NCBI RefSeq assembly: GCF_017355205.1
Contig: NZ_JADIJK010000001.1
Span: forward strand, 124,001-188,000
DNA: 64,000 nucleotides
Direction of reading: 5' to 3'
Origin: Bacillus sp. SD088
GTDB taxonomy: Bacteria > Bacillota > Bacilli > Bacillales > Bacillaceae_C
The notes under the pieces were generated by a model. That model saw nothing but the letters and a program-made list of their open reading frames with translations. It had not been told where the DNA came from and did not search any database. Numbering within the stretch: position 1 is the first letter of the stretch; every line of letters begins with the position of its first letter. The position numbers were made by a program, and so were the translations under genes. Of this stretch, positions 25,676-33,719 are shown piece by piece.

Positions 25676-27253
25676 ATGATATATAATCAGGGCTTGTTAA
25701 AATCTATACAATCATATAGTAAAGAATTACAGAATCAGCTGGATCCGAGGACAGACGTGCATCAACGAATGGTCCAAAGAGGGATGATGCTTTTTCGCGA
25801 GCAAAATGTATATAACGTCAAGTTTAGCCATAAAAAGATGGTCGGCAATGTCCGCGATGTTAGTACCGTTTCAGTCGAACTTTATTTTGAGGAAATGGAA
25901 CGAAATACATGTACTTGTCCAGAGCAAGGCATATGCCGTCATCAACTCGCCCTATTTTTTGCGATTTTAAGTAAAGCACAAAATATTTTTACATGGACTC
26001 AGGAATGGAAGGCTCATTGGGAAGTGGAAGATATCCTTTCTAGCTTAAAGCGTGGCTCGGATCTATTACAACAGCCATCACCCAATCCAGAAAGTGGTCC
26101 AACACAATGGGTCAAGCGTGTTCAACAAGCTTATTCTGATGTTCCTCCACAAAATATCTATCAATTGCAGGAATGGGTCCGGACTCGTTACCAGCGTTTG
26201 CTTGGCCTTGCACCGATTGAACGGGAATGGCGGCCGTTATTTCAACTGTTTGCTGCTTTTGAATCCTTAAATATGATCGATTCTCTTGCCACAAATTCCG
26301 CCAGAATGGATGAAATGTCATTTTTCTCGGAAAAAATGGTGGAAGAAGCAAAAGAAGCAATCACCACATTGTCAGCAACTGCTTCTCCATTTGCCTTTGA
26401 TGAGTACTTACATTATTTACGCAGTCATAGCACCCGATTATTAGAAAAGGAAACAGCTTTTGACGCAAGCTTTACGCTTATGTACTTATTAATTTGGACA
26501 TCGCTGTTTAAGAAGAAGCAAGAAAGAGCGGAAGAATGGAATCACCTTCAACATAATAGTGATCTAGAACGGCCGCGGATACAAATTGGGCTTATTCACT
26601 TATCAATTTTATTGGAAAAAGATGAATTAGCCCTGCAAAGAATAAAAAGTTATGGCGCCAATATTGCACCATATGTATTGAGCTGCTTTGAATGGTTGCC
26701 AAAGGAACGAATCGCACCATTTATTCCAGAATTTATTCGGCAAATTGAGCAGTATATTACAAGCTTAACGTTACCACAGGAAAAAATTCAGTTTACTCGT
26801 ACATTATACGAAACAATGGATGAGGAAACTTTAACGAAAATAGATGCTTCGCTAATCGAACGACTATATACAACTTTACTGCCCTATAGTCGCTTTCGCT
26901 ATAATGAATATTTGCTCAACAAACAGGATTACCGAAAATGGGTCGCGCTTCAGGTGTATATGGGCGATACAATTGATTTTATTGATCGTGCTACACTAGA
27001 AACTGTAGCCAAGCAAGATCCTGCTGCCATTAAACCACTTTACCATGCTGCGGTTATCGAACAAGTTGATCTCCGTAACCGGGATTCATATAAAAAAGCA
27101 GTCCGTTACTTAAAAAAGTTACGAACCGTTTATCGAAAAGAAAAGAATTTAGATCAGTGGGAGTTTTACTTATCTACTTTATTAAAGAAAACAAAACGAT
27201 TACGTGCTTTTCAAGAAGAGTGCCGGAAAGGAAAGTTAATTCATGAGGAATAA
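25676..27253 (+). CDS. ywqB: SWIM zinc-finger protein YwqB-like
   Basis: 525 residues from the ATG six nt after GGAGG. The SWIM motif CTCPEQGICRHQLALFFA near residues 82-100 (CxC...CxH) should bind zinc and contact DNA or protein. The rest is alpha-helical with no recognised domain. Its stop overlaps the start of the SNF2 gene by 11 bp, so translation is coupled and the two proteins probably work together. The pair is conserved next to ssbB in Bacilli. The molecular function is not established; a chromatin-remodeller-like or DNA-repair role is inference. Confidence 0.85.
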   Translation: MIYNQGLLKSIQSYSKELQNQLDPRTDVHQRMVQRGMMLFREQNVYNVKFSHKKMVGNVRDVSTVSVELYFEEMERNTCTCPEQGICRHQLALFFAILSKAQNIFTWTQEWKAHWEVEDILSSLKRGSDLLQQPSPNPESGPTQWVKRVQQAYSDVPPQNIYQLQEWVRTRYQRLLGLAPIEREWRPLFQLFAAFESLNMIDSLATNSARMDEMSFFSEKMVEEAKEAITTLSATASPFAFDEYLHYLRSHSTRLLEKETAFDASFTLMYLLIWTSLFKKKQERAEEWNHLQHNSDLERPRIQIGLIHLSILLEKDELALQRIKSYGANIAPYVLSCFEWLPKERIAPFIPEFIRQIEQYITSLTLPQEKIQFTRTLYETMDEETLTKIDASLIERLYTTLLPYSRFRYNEYLLNKQDYRKWVALQVYMGDTIDFIDRATLETVAKQDPAAIKPLYHAAVIEQVDLRNRDSYKKAVRYLKKLRTVYRKEKNLDQWEFYLSTLLKKTKRLRAFQEECRKGKLIHEE

Positions 27254-30056
27254 TGATCAATGGCAACTGCATATCCGACCACTCGCTGATGATGCTTTCT
27301 TTCTTTATGCTGAAAATCAACAGGGTGAAGGGGTGGATGTCACTGACTGGCAGCCTAACCTCTTTCTTTGGCATGAGGAAAGCTTTTACGGTTCTTTTTT
27401 AAATATAGAAACCCTTAATCATATAGAGGGCATTCACTTAACTAGTTATGAACTTTTAACATTATTAGGAAGAGAGAGTTTTAGTCCGTTTATTCAGTGG
27501 ATCTGGGAGGAGCCAGAAGAAGCATTACTAAATGTAGCCCCCATTATCCTTGAAGCGATCCAAAGTGGACACTGGAATCCTCATTTTTCTGACGAGGAAG
27601 AGGCTTTATTTACATGGAAAGTCCCTTCCCTTGTTTGGGATGAATTTCAAGATAGCTTTTGGGAGCAAACTTTATTTGATGAATCGATTCAATCCTTCAT
27701 TTCAAGGTTTTATCATTATGCTTTAACTCAATACCTAGAGAATGGCTATCGTCATCCACAGCTAGCGGAAAAATTGTCCACCTTGCAGGATGGGCCATTA
27801 GTAGCGGAAGAGTTAAATACGTATTTCGACGAAGAAAAATGGAGTGAATGGGCCAATCTTTCTGAGGAGAACCTGCCTTTCTCCATCGGACTTCGTTTAG
27901 TAGAACCTGATACAGATGAGGAACCATGGGGATTGGAGACCGTCCTTCGAGATGTAAAAAATCCAGAAAAAGTCTATACGACTGATGAGAAGCCTCCCAA
28001 GCGTTGGCAACCTTATCTAGAAAATGTAGCAAAGGAAGAGAAGCGTTGGATTCAGCTATTCCCTTGGTTAGAAGGTGAGCAAGGAATTACAAAAAGCCTT
28101 GAAGAAGCTGCAGCTTGGGATTTCTTAACGGAGGCGAGTGAAAAATTGCTTTCGCTTGGTGTTGACATTCTTCTACCAAGCTGGTGGGAAGCCATGCGAG
28201 AAGCAAATTTAACTGTGAAAGCACGTATAAAACAAACAGGTACACAATATCGGCCTTCCTTTGTTGGCTTAGATGCCATGCTTAATTTTAACTGGCGTTT
28301 TTCCATGAATGGAGCTGAACTATCAGAAGAAGAATTTCAGAAGCTTGTTCAAGAACAACGTCGACTCGTGAAAGTTCGCGGTCGCTGGGTGAAGCTTGAT
28401 CCAAAGATGATTGCCCATCTTCAAGCATTGATGACCCAAGCAAAAAAAGAAGGCTTACGAATGCAGGACATTTTTGCCATGGAGGCTGAGGAGGAACTTG
28501 CTTCTACTCCAGAGGAGGAATTCGATCCACGTGCCTTTGCTCAAATTAAGATCGAACTCAATCAATCACTTAAAAAAATGCTCAAACAACTTCATACATT
28601 AGATGATATTCCTTCTATTCAGATTTCACCTCATTTATTGGGGGCGTTACGACCTTACCAAAGGCTTGGCGTTGATTGGCTTGCCTTTCTACGTCAGTTT
28701 GGATTTGGAGCTTGTTTAGCCGATGATATGGGATTAGGGAAGACAATTCAGCTTATTGCCTATTTGCTTCACGTGAAAAATGAGCTTGTAAGCAAGCAAC
28801 CTGCCCTGATTATTTGCCCAACAACAGTGCTCGGGAATTGGCAACGCGAATTAGAGAGGTTTGCTCCTAGTCTTAAGGTTGTTCTTCACTATGGACCAAA
28901 TCGCCCAAAGGATAATGCTTTCCCTGATAGCATTCAAAATGCCGATGTGGTGCTAACCAGTTATGGATTAACCCATCTTGATTTTGAAGAATTCTCAACG
29001 GTTGATTGGGGAACCATTGCCCTTGATGAGGCACAAAATATTAAAAATGCCGAAACAAAGCAATCTCGAGCAATTCGGAAATTAAAAGGTGTTCATCATA
29101 TCGCCTTGACAGGGACACCAATGGAAAATCGATTAGCTGAATTATGGTCCATCTTTGACTTTATTAATCATGGCTATCTAGGAACCTTTGGTCAATTTCA
29201 AAAGAAGTATATTTCTCCGATTGAAAAGGATAATTCTGAAGTAAAAATCAAGGAATTACAGCGATTGATTAAGCCTTTTTTATTAAGGAGAACAAAAAGA
29301 GATCCAGAAGTGGAATTAAATCTACCAGAAAAGCTAGAACAAAAGGAATACTGTGCCTTAACAGCAGAACAGGCTGCCCTGTATGAGGATCTAGTACAAG
29401 AAACCTTCTCAAAAATTGAAACCTTGAGCTTTTTTGAGCGTAAGGGGCTAATTTTACAGATGTTAAATCGCTTAAAGCAATTATGTAATCATCCTGCTCT
29501 GTATTTAAAAGAAACTCCGCCCGAAAGGACGCTTGATCGCTCAAATAAAATGAAGACATTAGTCGAGTTAGCTGATACGGTTGTGGAAAGAGGAGAAGCC
29601 GGAATTATTTTCACTCAATATATTCAAATGGGAGAAATGATTCGTCACCTTTTGCAGCAACGATTTTCGATTCAGGTCCCTTTCTTAAATGGAAGTATGC
29701 CAAAAGCAAAAAGAGATGAATATGTCGCTCGATTTCAAGCAGGAGAATTTCCTTTCTTCCTTTTATCCTTAAAAGCTGGTGGAACAGGGCTGAATTTAAC
29801 AGCAGCCAATCATGTGATCCATTATGATCGCTGGTGGAACCCTGCCGTTGAAAATCAGGCGACCGACCGTGCCTACCGAATTGGTCAAGATCGCTTTGTT
29901 CATGTGCATAAATTTATTACAACAGGAACACTGGAAGAACGAATCGATATGATGCTAGAGAAAAAGCAAGCTCTTAATGAAGAGATTATTCGCAGTGATC
30001 AATGGGTAACAGAATTATCGAATGATGAATTACGTTCCTTACTATCCTTGGCTTAA
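27243..30056 (+). CDS. ywqA: SNF2-family helicase YwqA-like
   Basis: 937 residues, close to B. subtilis YwqA in length. The N-terminal half is the bacterial SNF2-associated region. The helicase core starts with LADDMGLGKTIQLIAYLL (Walker A), continues with ALDEAQNIKN (motif II, DEAQ), and ends with LKAGGTGLNLTAANHVIHYD and QATDRAYRIGQ (motifs V and VI). Such proteins translocate on double-stranded DNA using ATP rather than unwind it. It overlaps the SWIM protein gene. A family-C repeat begins 2 nt after its stop codon. Confidence 0.95.
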   Translation: MRNNDQWQLHIRPLADDAFFLYAENQQGEGVDVTDWQPNLFLWHEESFYGSFLNIETLNHIEGIHLTSYELLTLLGRESFSPFIQWIWEEPEEALLNVAPIILEAIQSGHWNPHFSDEEEALFTWKVPSLVWDEFQDSFWEQTLFDESIQSFISRFYHYALTQYLENGYRHPQLAEKLSTLQDGPLVAEELNTYFDEEKWSEWANLSEENLPFSIGLRLVEPDTDEEPWGLETVLRDVKNPEKVYTTDEKPPKRWQPYLENVAKEEKRWIQLFPWLEGEQGITKSLEEAAAWDFLTEASEKLLSLGVDILLPSWWEAMREANLTVKARIKQTGTQYRPSFVGLDAMLNFNWRFSMNGAELSEEEFQKLVQEQRRLVKVRGRWVKLDPKMIAHLQALMTQAKKEGLRMQDIFAMEAEEELASTPEEEFDPRAFAQIKIELNQSLKKMLKQLHTLDDIPSIQISPHLLGALRPYQRLGVDWLAFLRQFGFGACLADDMGLGKTIQLIAYLLHVKNELVSKQPALIICPTTVLGNWQRELERFAPSLKVVLHYGPNRPKDNAFPDSIQNADVVLTSYGLTHLDFEEFSTVDWGTIALDEAQNIKNAETKQSRAIRKLKGVHHIALTGTPMENRLAELWSIFDFINHGYLGTFGQFQKKYISPIEKDNSEVKIKELQRLIKPFLLRRTKRDPEVELNLPEKLEQKEYCALTAEQAALYEDLVQETFSKIETLSFFERKGLILQMLNRLKQLCNHPALYLKETPPERTLDRSNKMKTLVELADTVVERGEAGIIFTQYIQMGEMIRHLLQQRFSIQVPFLNGSMPKAKRDEYVARFQAGEFPFFLLSLKAGGTGLNLTAANHVIHYDRWWNPAVENQATDRAYRIGQDRFVHVHKFITTGTLEERIDMMLEKKQALNEEIIRSDQWVTELSNDELRSLLSLA

Positions 30057-30057
30057 T

Positions 30058-30191
30058 CAAGAAAAGCGCAAGGCGCCCGCCTATCGGCGACAAGCAAATG
30101 TTCTGAGACAAAGAAAGGCGTTGTTTGACTTTCATTGGCTCAGGTTATTTGACCTCGAGCCGATGGCGCCTGGAGCTAGACACCAACTGCA
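30058..30191. repeat. Family-C repeat, near-identical copy 1
   Basis: About 134 bp, matching 43007-43140 with only three differences seen by eye. It starts CAAGAAAAGCGCAAGGCGCC and contains TTATTTGACCTCGAGCCGAT. It begins 2 nt after the ywqA stop codon. Confidence 0.9.
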
Positions 30192-30480
30192 AGATAAGCA
30201 ATTTATCCGCAAGCTACAATTTTATAGTTTTCTAAACAAGAACAAATGCGCAAGCGCCCGTTTAGTGTACAAACTTTTTAAGCTTCTGACGAGATAAAGG
30301 AAACACCATAAGCTTGGAAAGCGAATGGATGTTGACTTACGCAAGCAGAAGTTGAAAATTTGCTGGGCGCTGGAGCTGCATGAAAGAAAAGCGCAAGGCG
30401 CCATGATATAGAAGAAAAGCTAAGTTCGCGCGTCGGCCTGCGAGCCTCTCGGGGCTAGGCGCTGGAGCGAGATGACGTCT
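30192..30480. repeat. Further family-C blocks between ywqA and the small ORF
   Basis: Contains GAAAAGCGCAAGGCGCC (again near 30386), CGAGCCTCTCGGGGCTAG with GGAGC, the palindromic context around AGCGCCCG, and GCTTGGAAAGCGAATGGATG, whose inverse is at 22296-22315. It has no credible ORF. With copy 1 it fills the 500-bp gap before the next gene. Confidence 0.6.
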
Positions 30481-30557
30481 ACATCCAGTCTCAATCGATA
30501 TCCTGTTGCAAGCCTTTGTACCCTACGTCCTGTAGACTTAAGAAAGAGGTCCTTCCT

Positions 30558-30902
30558 ATGTCTAGTGATTCTTTGAACCAAGAAAAAATGACTGAGTTTC
30601 TAACAGCGTTAAAAGAAAGAGAAAAACAATTTCAGCAAGAAAAACAAGAAATACGAGCTGATTTTCTCGTACGTGGTATCTGTGAAAAAGAAGTGGATGG
30701 ACTATTAGAAGACCCGGCTTTATTCCCAGAAACATGGTTGCCTCTGCATCTACGCTGGAATGCGATAAGTGCAGCCGACGGAAATTTATCAGCACTTCTT
30801 TCAGAGGCAGCAAAGCTTTTATATGGAGATGCCTCAGATATTATGAATGATGCACAAGCAAAAGCTTTCATAACAAAGCTCATCAAAGATAATACCCATT
30901 AA
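30558..30902 (+). CDS. Small protein of unknown function
   Basis: 114 residues from an ATG preceded by AAAGAGG. The sequence starts MSSDSLNQEKMTEFLTAL, has a charged helical region (KEREKQFQQEKQEIRADF), then a short hydrophobic stretch (WLPLHLRWNAISAADGN) and an amphipathic C-terminus. It is cytoplasmic by appearance. I do not recognise a family. It stands alone between repeat DNA and a bidirectional-looking terminator. Codon use resembles its neighbours and the ribosome binding site is fair, so it is probably real. Confidence 0.6.
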   Translation: MSSDSLNQEKMTEFLTALKEREKQFQQEKQEIRADFLVRGICEKEVDGLLEDPALFPETWLPLHLRWNAISAADGNLSALLSEAAKLLYGDASDIMNDAQAKAFITKLIKDNTH

Positions 30903-30906
30903 TGTA

Positions 30907-30948
30907 TAAAAAAAAGACTGCGCCATTCCACTTGGTACAGTCTTTTTC
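30907..30948 (+). terminator. Intrinsic terminator, probably bidirectional
   Basis: AAAGACTG pairs with CAGTCTTTTT across a 17-nt loop, with A-run before and T-run after. It serves the plus-strand small ORF and, on the other strand, the ssbB transcript that converges here. Confidence 0.75.
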
Positions 30949-30993
30949 CATGAGGGTATTATGAGGATTAGTAATTGGCACATAAGGAGTAAT

Positions 30994-31185
30994 TTATTGT
31001 GCCATTTTTCTCTCTACATTGGGGGTGGAATTTGGGGAACTCTTTATATGCGGTTTCTGCAGGAGACTTTCCAGGTGAGCCACTCGAGCTTTTAATTCAT
31101 GTAATTCGTGATTAGCTTTTCCTAACTTCAAAATAAGATCACCAACCATCATCTCCACCGAATGATTCTCATTTTCCCTAACCAA
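30994..31185 (-). CDS. 63-residue coiled-coil protein downstream of ssbB
   Basis: TTG start preceded by GGAGGTGA at an ideal 6-nt distance, 50 bp after the ssbB stop. The middle LGKANHELHELKARVAHLE has heptad spacing typical of a short coiled coil. The C-terminus is polar (HIKSSPNSTPNVERKMAQ). I cannot name a family. Co-transcription with ssbB from a ComK-type promoter would make it a candidate competence-related small protein, but that is inference from position only. Confidence 0.6.
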   Translation of the reverse strand: MVRENENHSVEMMVGDLILKLGKANHELHELKARVAHLESLLQKPHIKSSPNSTPNVERKMAQ

Positions 31186-31234
31186 GTGTTCACCTCCAAG
31201 TATTTTGTTTCGACAAATTCCGGGGCGTGCTATT

Positions 31235-31579
31235 CTAAAAGGCCTTTTCTTGAGTTGACTTTTTATCCATGAATTTTACTGACTCGGCCAATACCTCTGT
31301 GACATAGACTCTCTTTCCTTCTTGGTTTTCATAATGTCTTGTTTGAATTCTTCCTGTAATGCCAATAAGGGAACCTTTTTTGCAAAACTTCGATGTATTT
31401 TCAGCGGTTTTCCCCCATAATGTACAAAGAACAAAATCTGCTTCATACTCTCCTTGAGCATTCTTAAATATCCGATTGAGGGCAATTGTCACATTAAGCA
31501 CAGCTTTTCCTTCCATTGTATAGCGAAGACTAGGTTCTTTCGTTAATCGCCCGACCAAGGTTACCTGATTAATCACCAT
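31235..31579 (-). CDS. ssbB: Single-stranded DNA-binding protein SsbB (competence paralogue)
   Basis: 114 residues, the length of B. subtilis SsbB. It opens MVINQVTLVGRLTKEPSLRY and includes FVLCTLWGKTAENTSKFCKK and GSLIGITGRIQTRHYENQEG, the standard OB-fold. It lacks the long flexible linker and acidic tip of SsbA, which identifies it as the B-type paralogue that protects incoming DNA during transformation. It neighbours ywqA and ywpF as in B. subtilis. Two AT-boxes at 31645-31688 with an 18-nt gap suggest ComK control. Confidence 0.93.
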   Translation of the reverse strand: MVINQVTLVGRLTKEPSLRYTMEGKAVLNVTIALNRIFKNAQGEYEADFVLCTLWGKTAENTSKFCKKGSLIGITGRIQTRHYENQEGKRVYVTEVLAESVKFMDKKSTQEKAF

Positions 31580-31608
31580 TTCCTCCTCCTTTTCGACAAG
31601 ATATTCAT

Positions 31609-31637
31609 ATCATAGCGGACATTGTTCCCTTCGTAAA
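31609..31637 (-). promoter_or_regulatory. ssbB promoter (weak -35, activator-dependent type)
   Basis: TATGAT (31609-31614) and TTTACG (31632-31637) on the minus strand have a 17-nt spacer. The weak -35 just downstream of the AT-boxes fits a ComK-activated promoter. Confidence 0.5.
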
Positions 31638-31644
31638 ATCAGCA

Positions 31645-31688
31645 AAAAGCAATTTTTCGCCCTATTTTCCGGTAAAAAATTGAGTTTT
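31645..31688 (-). promoter_or_regulatory. ComK-box: two AAAA-N5-TTTT motifs 18 bp apart
   Basis: AAAAGCAATTTTT-type box at 31645-31657 and AAAATTGAGTTTT at 31676-31688, separated by 18 bp, which is one of the spacings known for ComK dimers in B. subtilis. They lie directly upstream of the ssbB promoter. Confidence 0.65.
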
Positions 31689-31794
31689 ATCCACCAAAAA
31701 GCTAATTTTGCCACTTCATTTAAAATGAAAGCCTCTTTTCTAAGGAATTTTTAAAAATCGCAAAAATCATGCTATAATTTTAGGAAAGGCCCGA

Positions 31795-32250
31795 ATGGAG
31801 GGGATTGGTTTGAAAAGCTTTAAAATTATAGCTCTTCAACTAATGGATCAACAGCAAGCCATCGAAATTCCTTTAACAGATGGATTGGTGATTAATATGG
31901 AAAGTGAAGATGGAGAATGGATTATAGAGGCTTACATTGATAAGCAATTTAGACAAAGCTTTCAGGAGAAATATCAAAACCAGGATCCCTTTGAAATTAG
32001 AGTCGTGATTACACATTCAGGAAATGATCCTGCACCGTTTACAGTACAAGTTCATTCCATTCAAGAATTGGATCAGCATATTAGTGTGTTGTTAAAAGGT
32101 AAACTAAGCAAAAAGCGCATTGAATATTTAGAGCTGCTGTTAAATGAATTGATCAAGGAAGGCTACAATGGTGAGGCTTTAAGAGCTGAATTTAAAAACC
32201 GCATGAGGACAAAAAAGGCGAGTAAAGATAATGAAAAATTGAGGAGCTAG
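31795..32250 (+). CDS. ywpF: YwpF-like protein
   Basis: 151 residues in this frame. An alternative start at codon 6 (TTG of LKSFKIIALQL, after GGAGGGGATTGG) would give about 146. The sequence KSFKIIALQLMDQQQAIEIPLTDGLVINMESEDGEWIIEAYI matches the YwpF family, and the position next to ssbB is as in B. subtilis. It is cytoplasmic, with a beta-rich N-terminus and a helical C-terminus (KKRIEYLELLLNELIKEGYNG). The function is not known. Confidence 0.75.
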   Translation: MEGIGLKSFKIIALQLMDQQQAIEIPLTDGLVINMESEDGEWIIEAYIDKQFRQSFQEKYQNQDPFEIRVVITHSGNDPAPFTVQVHSIQELDQHISVLLKGKLSKKRIEYLELLLNELIKEGYNGEALRAEFKNRMRTKKASKDNEKLRS

Positions 32251-32315
32251 GTCTGAATTTTGCTGAGGAAATTTTATTGTTTGGATAAGAAGCATTAAGG
32301 ATGGCGAGGATGCAG

Positions 32316-32626
32316 GCCGTTACGCTTTTACTGACTTCTTCGGCTTCGGGAACGGCGGTGGCTCCCGCCGTTACGCTTTTTCCGACTTCTTCGACTTTCG
32401 GGCACGGCGGAGACCATCGCCGTTACGCTTTTTCCGACTTCTCCGACTTTCGGGAACGGCGGAGACCATCGCCGTTACGCTTTTTCCGACTTCTCCGACT
32501 TTCGGGAACGGCAGAGGCTCGTGCCGTTACGCTTTTTGGCACCCCTCCCTATTTTGTCACGGCCAAGCCCTTCGCCCTTACGATTTTTGAGCAGGCCTCT
32601 CATTTTCGTCACAGCCACCCCCGCCC
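32316..32626. repeat. 51-52-bp hairpin minisatellite, about six units
   Basis: Units begin with GCCGTTACGC at 32316, 32367, 32419, 32471 and 32523, and a degenerate GCCCTTACGA at 32574, giving periods of 51, 52, 52, 52 and 51. Units 2-4 are nearly identical. Each junction is a dyad (AACGGCG...CGCCGTT), so a transcript would form a row of hairpins separated by pyrimidine-rich linkers (TTTTTCCGACTTCTCCGACT). Long plus-strand ORFs here are by-products of the periodicity. A second array of the same design lies at 44732-44845. Confidence 0.85.
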
Positions 32627-32679
32627 CTTGCGCTTACCAATATTCTGTCCACAAGCTAAATTCCCGATATACTCCTGAT

Positions 32680-32734
32680 CTACAGGACGAGAGTAGCATT
32701 CCTGCGAGCAGGTAATGCTACTCTCGTCCTGTAG
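32680..32734. repeat. Perfect 21-bp-arm palindrome between ywpF and ycgQ
   Basis: The arm at 32680-32700 (starting CTACAGGACGAGAGTAGCAT) is exactly repeated in inverse at 32714-32734. The 13-nt loop itself contains CCTGC...GCAGG. There is no T-run on either side. It lies between convergent genes and may work as a bidirectional transcription stop or RNA stabiliser. Confidence 0.8.
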
Positions 32735-32741
32735 AAAGCCA

Positions 32742-33710
32742 TTATTCAGTCAGCTGAGTATAAACTTCATACACATAGGGATTATCTGGCTGGTCAATTT
32801 TTTCTAACTGTGTGATCCGGAGAAATGGAAGTTCCCACCCATCCAATTTTATGGTGTCTAATGTTCCGGTTGCTTTCACCCATTGATCAACGTGTAATGA
32901 GGAGGCTTCTGTAATCGAGGCAACTAAACCATAGACGGAAGCATCTGCAACACAGCAAGAAACAGCAAATCGCGCAACGACAAATTGATCTTCTTCAAAA
33001 TCTGGCTCTTTATAGACAAATCCAACTAGTTCCAATTCCTTCCCGATAAACAATTGGGGATCTGTGTGTAAAAGGTCCATAATGGCAAGATAGCGTTTTT
33101 CGTCTAGAGTGATTTTTTCGCTGTTCTCAAGTTCTTTTGCTAATTGATCCATTTCTTCTATTGTCATGTACACTACATTATTATTTTCCATCTCAACATG
33201 ATCATTCGATCCTATCTCTTGATCAGCACCCTGTTCATCAATTTTTCCATCTGAATTTTCCATATATGCTTCAGGGCCTTGTAAATACTCCTCTGCTAAG
33301 TTTCCCTTCACTTCAGGTGGTTTCGTGTATAATCCTGATCCATATTTGATCCCTCTATTTGCTGCAACAGAACTGTCTAACGCTGTATTGGGAAATATCA
33401 GACCAGTTAAAACCGGGCAAATAAACAATGTGTAAACAACTAGTGAATGTAGGAAAGAACTCCCTTGATCATGGATGAAACCACAGCCACAATAGACGTC
33501 CTCAATTTTCCCTGATGTTCCTCTCCATATTTGGATCACACCTAATATAAACAAAACTATTACGGAAAAATAGGCGAAAGGCACCATCTTGGGTGCTATA
33601 AAATAGTGGATATTTCCGGTGACAATCAATTTAAATATTAATAGAAAAAAGCCGATCAGAATAATTCCCTGAAATAGAATATGATAACTAAAATCCCTTC
33701 TTTTTTGCAT
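32742..33710 (-). CDS. ycgQ: YcgQ-like membrane protein (TIGR03943 type)
   Basis: 322 residues from the ATG at 33710 behind AGGTG. Two membrane segments at the N-terminus (ILFQGIILIGFFLLIFKLIV and FAYFSVIVLFILGVIQIW), another near residue 90, then a long soluble part ending in an OB-like domain with FVVARFAVSCCVADASVYG. That CCVAD motif and the linker rich in acidic residues are typical of the YcgQ family. It is the third gene of a Zur-box-preceded unit with the YcgR-like permease and a CobW-type GTPase. The exact role in zinc supply is not established. Confidence 0.82.
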   Translation of the reverse strand: MQKRRDFSYHILFQGIILIGFFLLIFKLIVTGNIHYFIAPKMVPFAYFSVIVLFILGVIQIWRGTSGKIEDVYCGCGFIHDQGSSFLHSLVVYTLFICPVLTGLIFPNTALDSSVAANRGIKYGSGLYTKPPEVKGNLAEEYLQGPEAYMENSDGKIDEQGADQEIGSNDHVEMENNNVVYMTIEEMDQLAKELENSEKITLDEKRYLAIMDLLHTDPQLFIGKELELVGFVYKEPDFEEDQFVVARFAVSCCVADASVYGLVASITEASSLHVDQWVKATGTLDTIKLDGWELPFLRITQLEKIDQPDNPYVYEVYTQLTE

Positions 33711-33719
33711 CAACACACC

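Noticed and set aside
32316-32626. Possible CRISPR array
   Set aside because: Units are tandem and nearly identical over their full 52 bp, without unique spacers, and there are no cas genes.
32301-32715. Two overlapping plus-strand ORFs of 125 and 64 codons
   Set aside because: They lie in the 52-bp minisatellite. A period of 52 shifts frame in each unit, yet the GC-rich units lack stops by composition. There is no ribosome binding site and no protein-like sequence.
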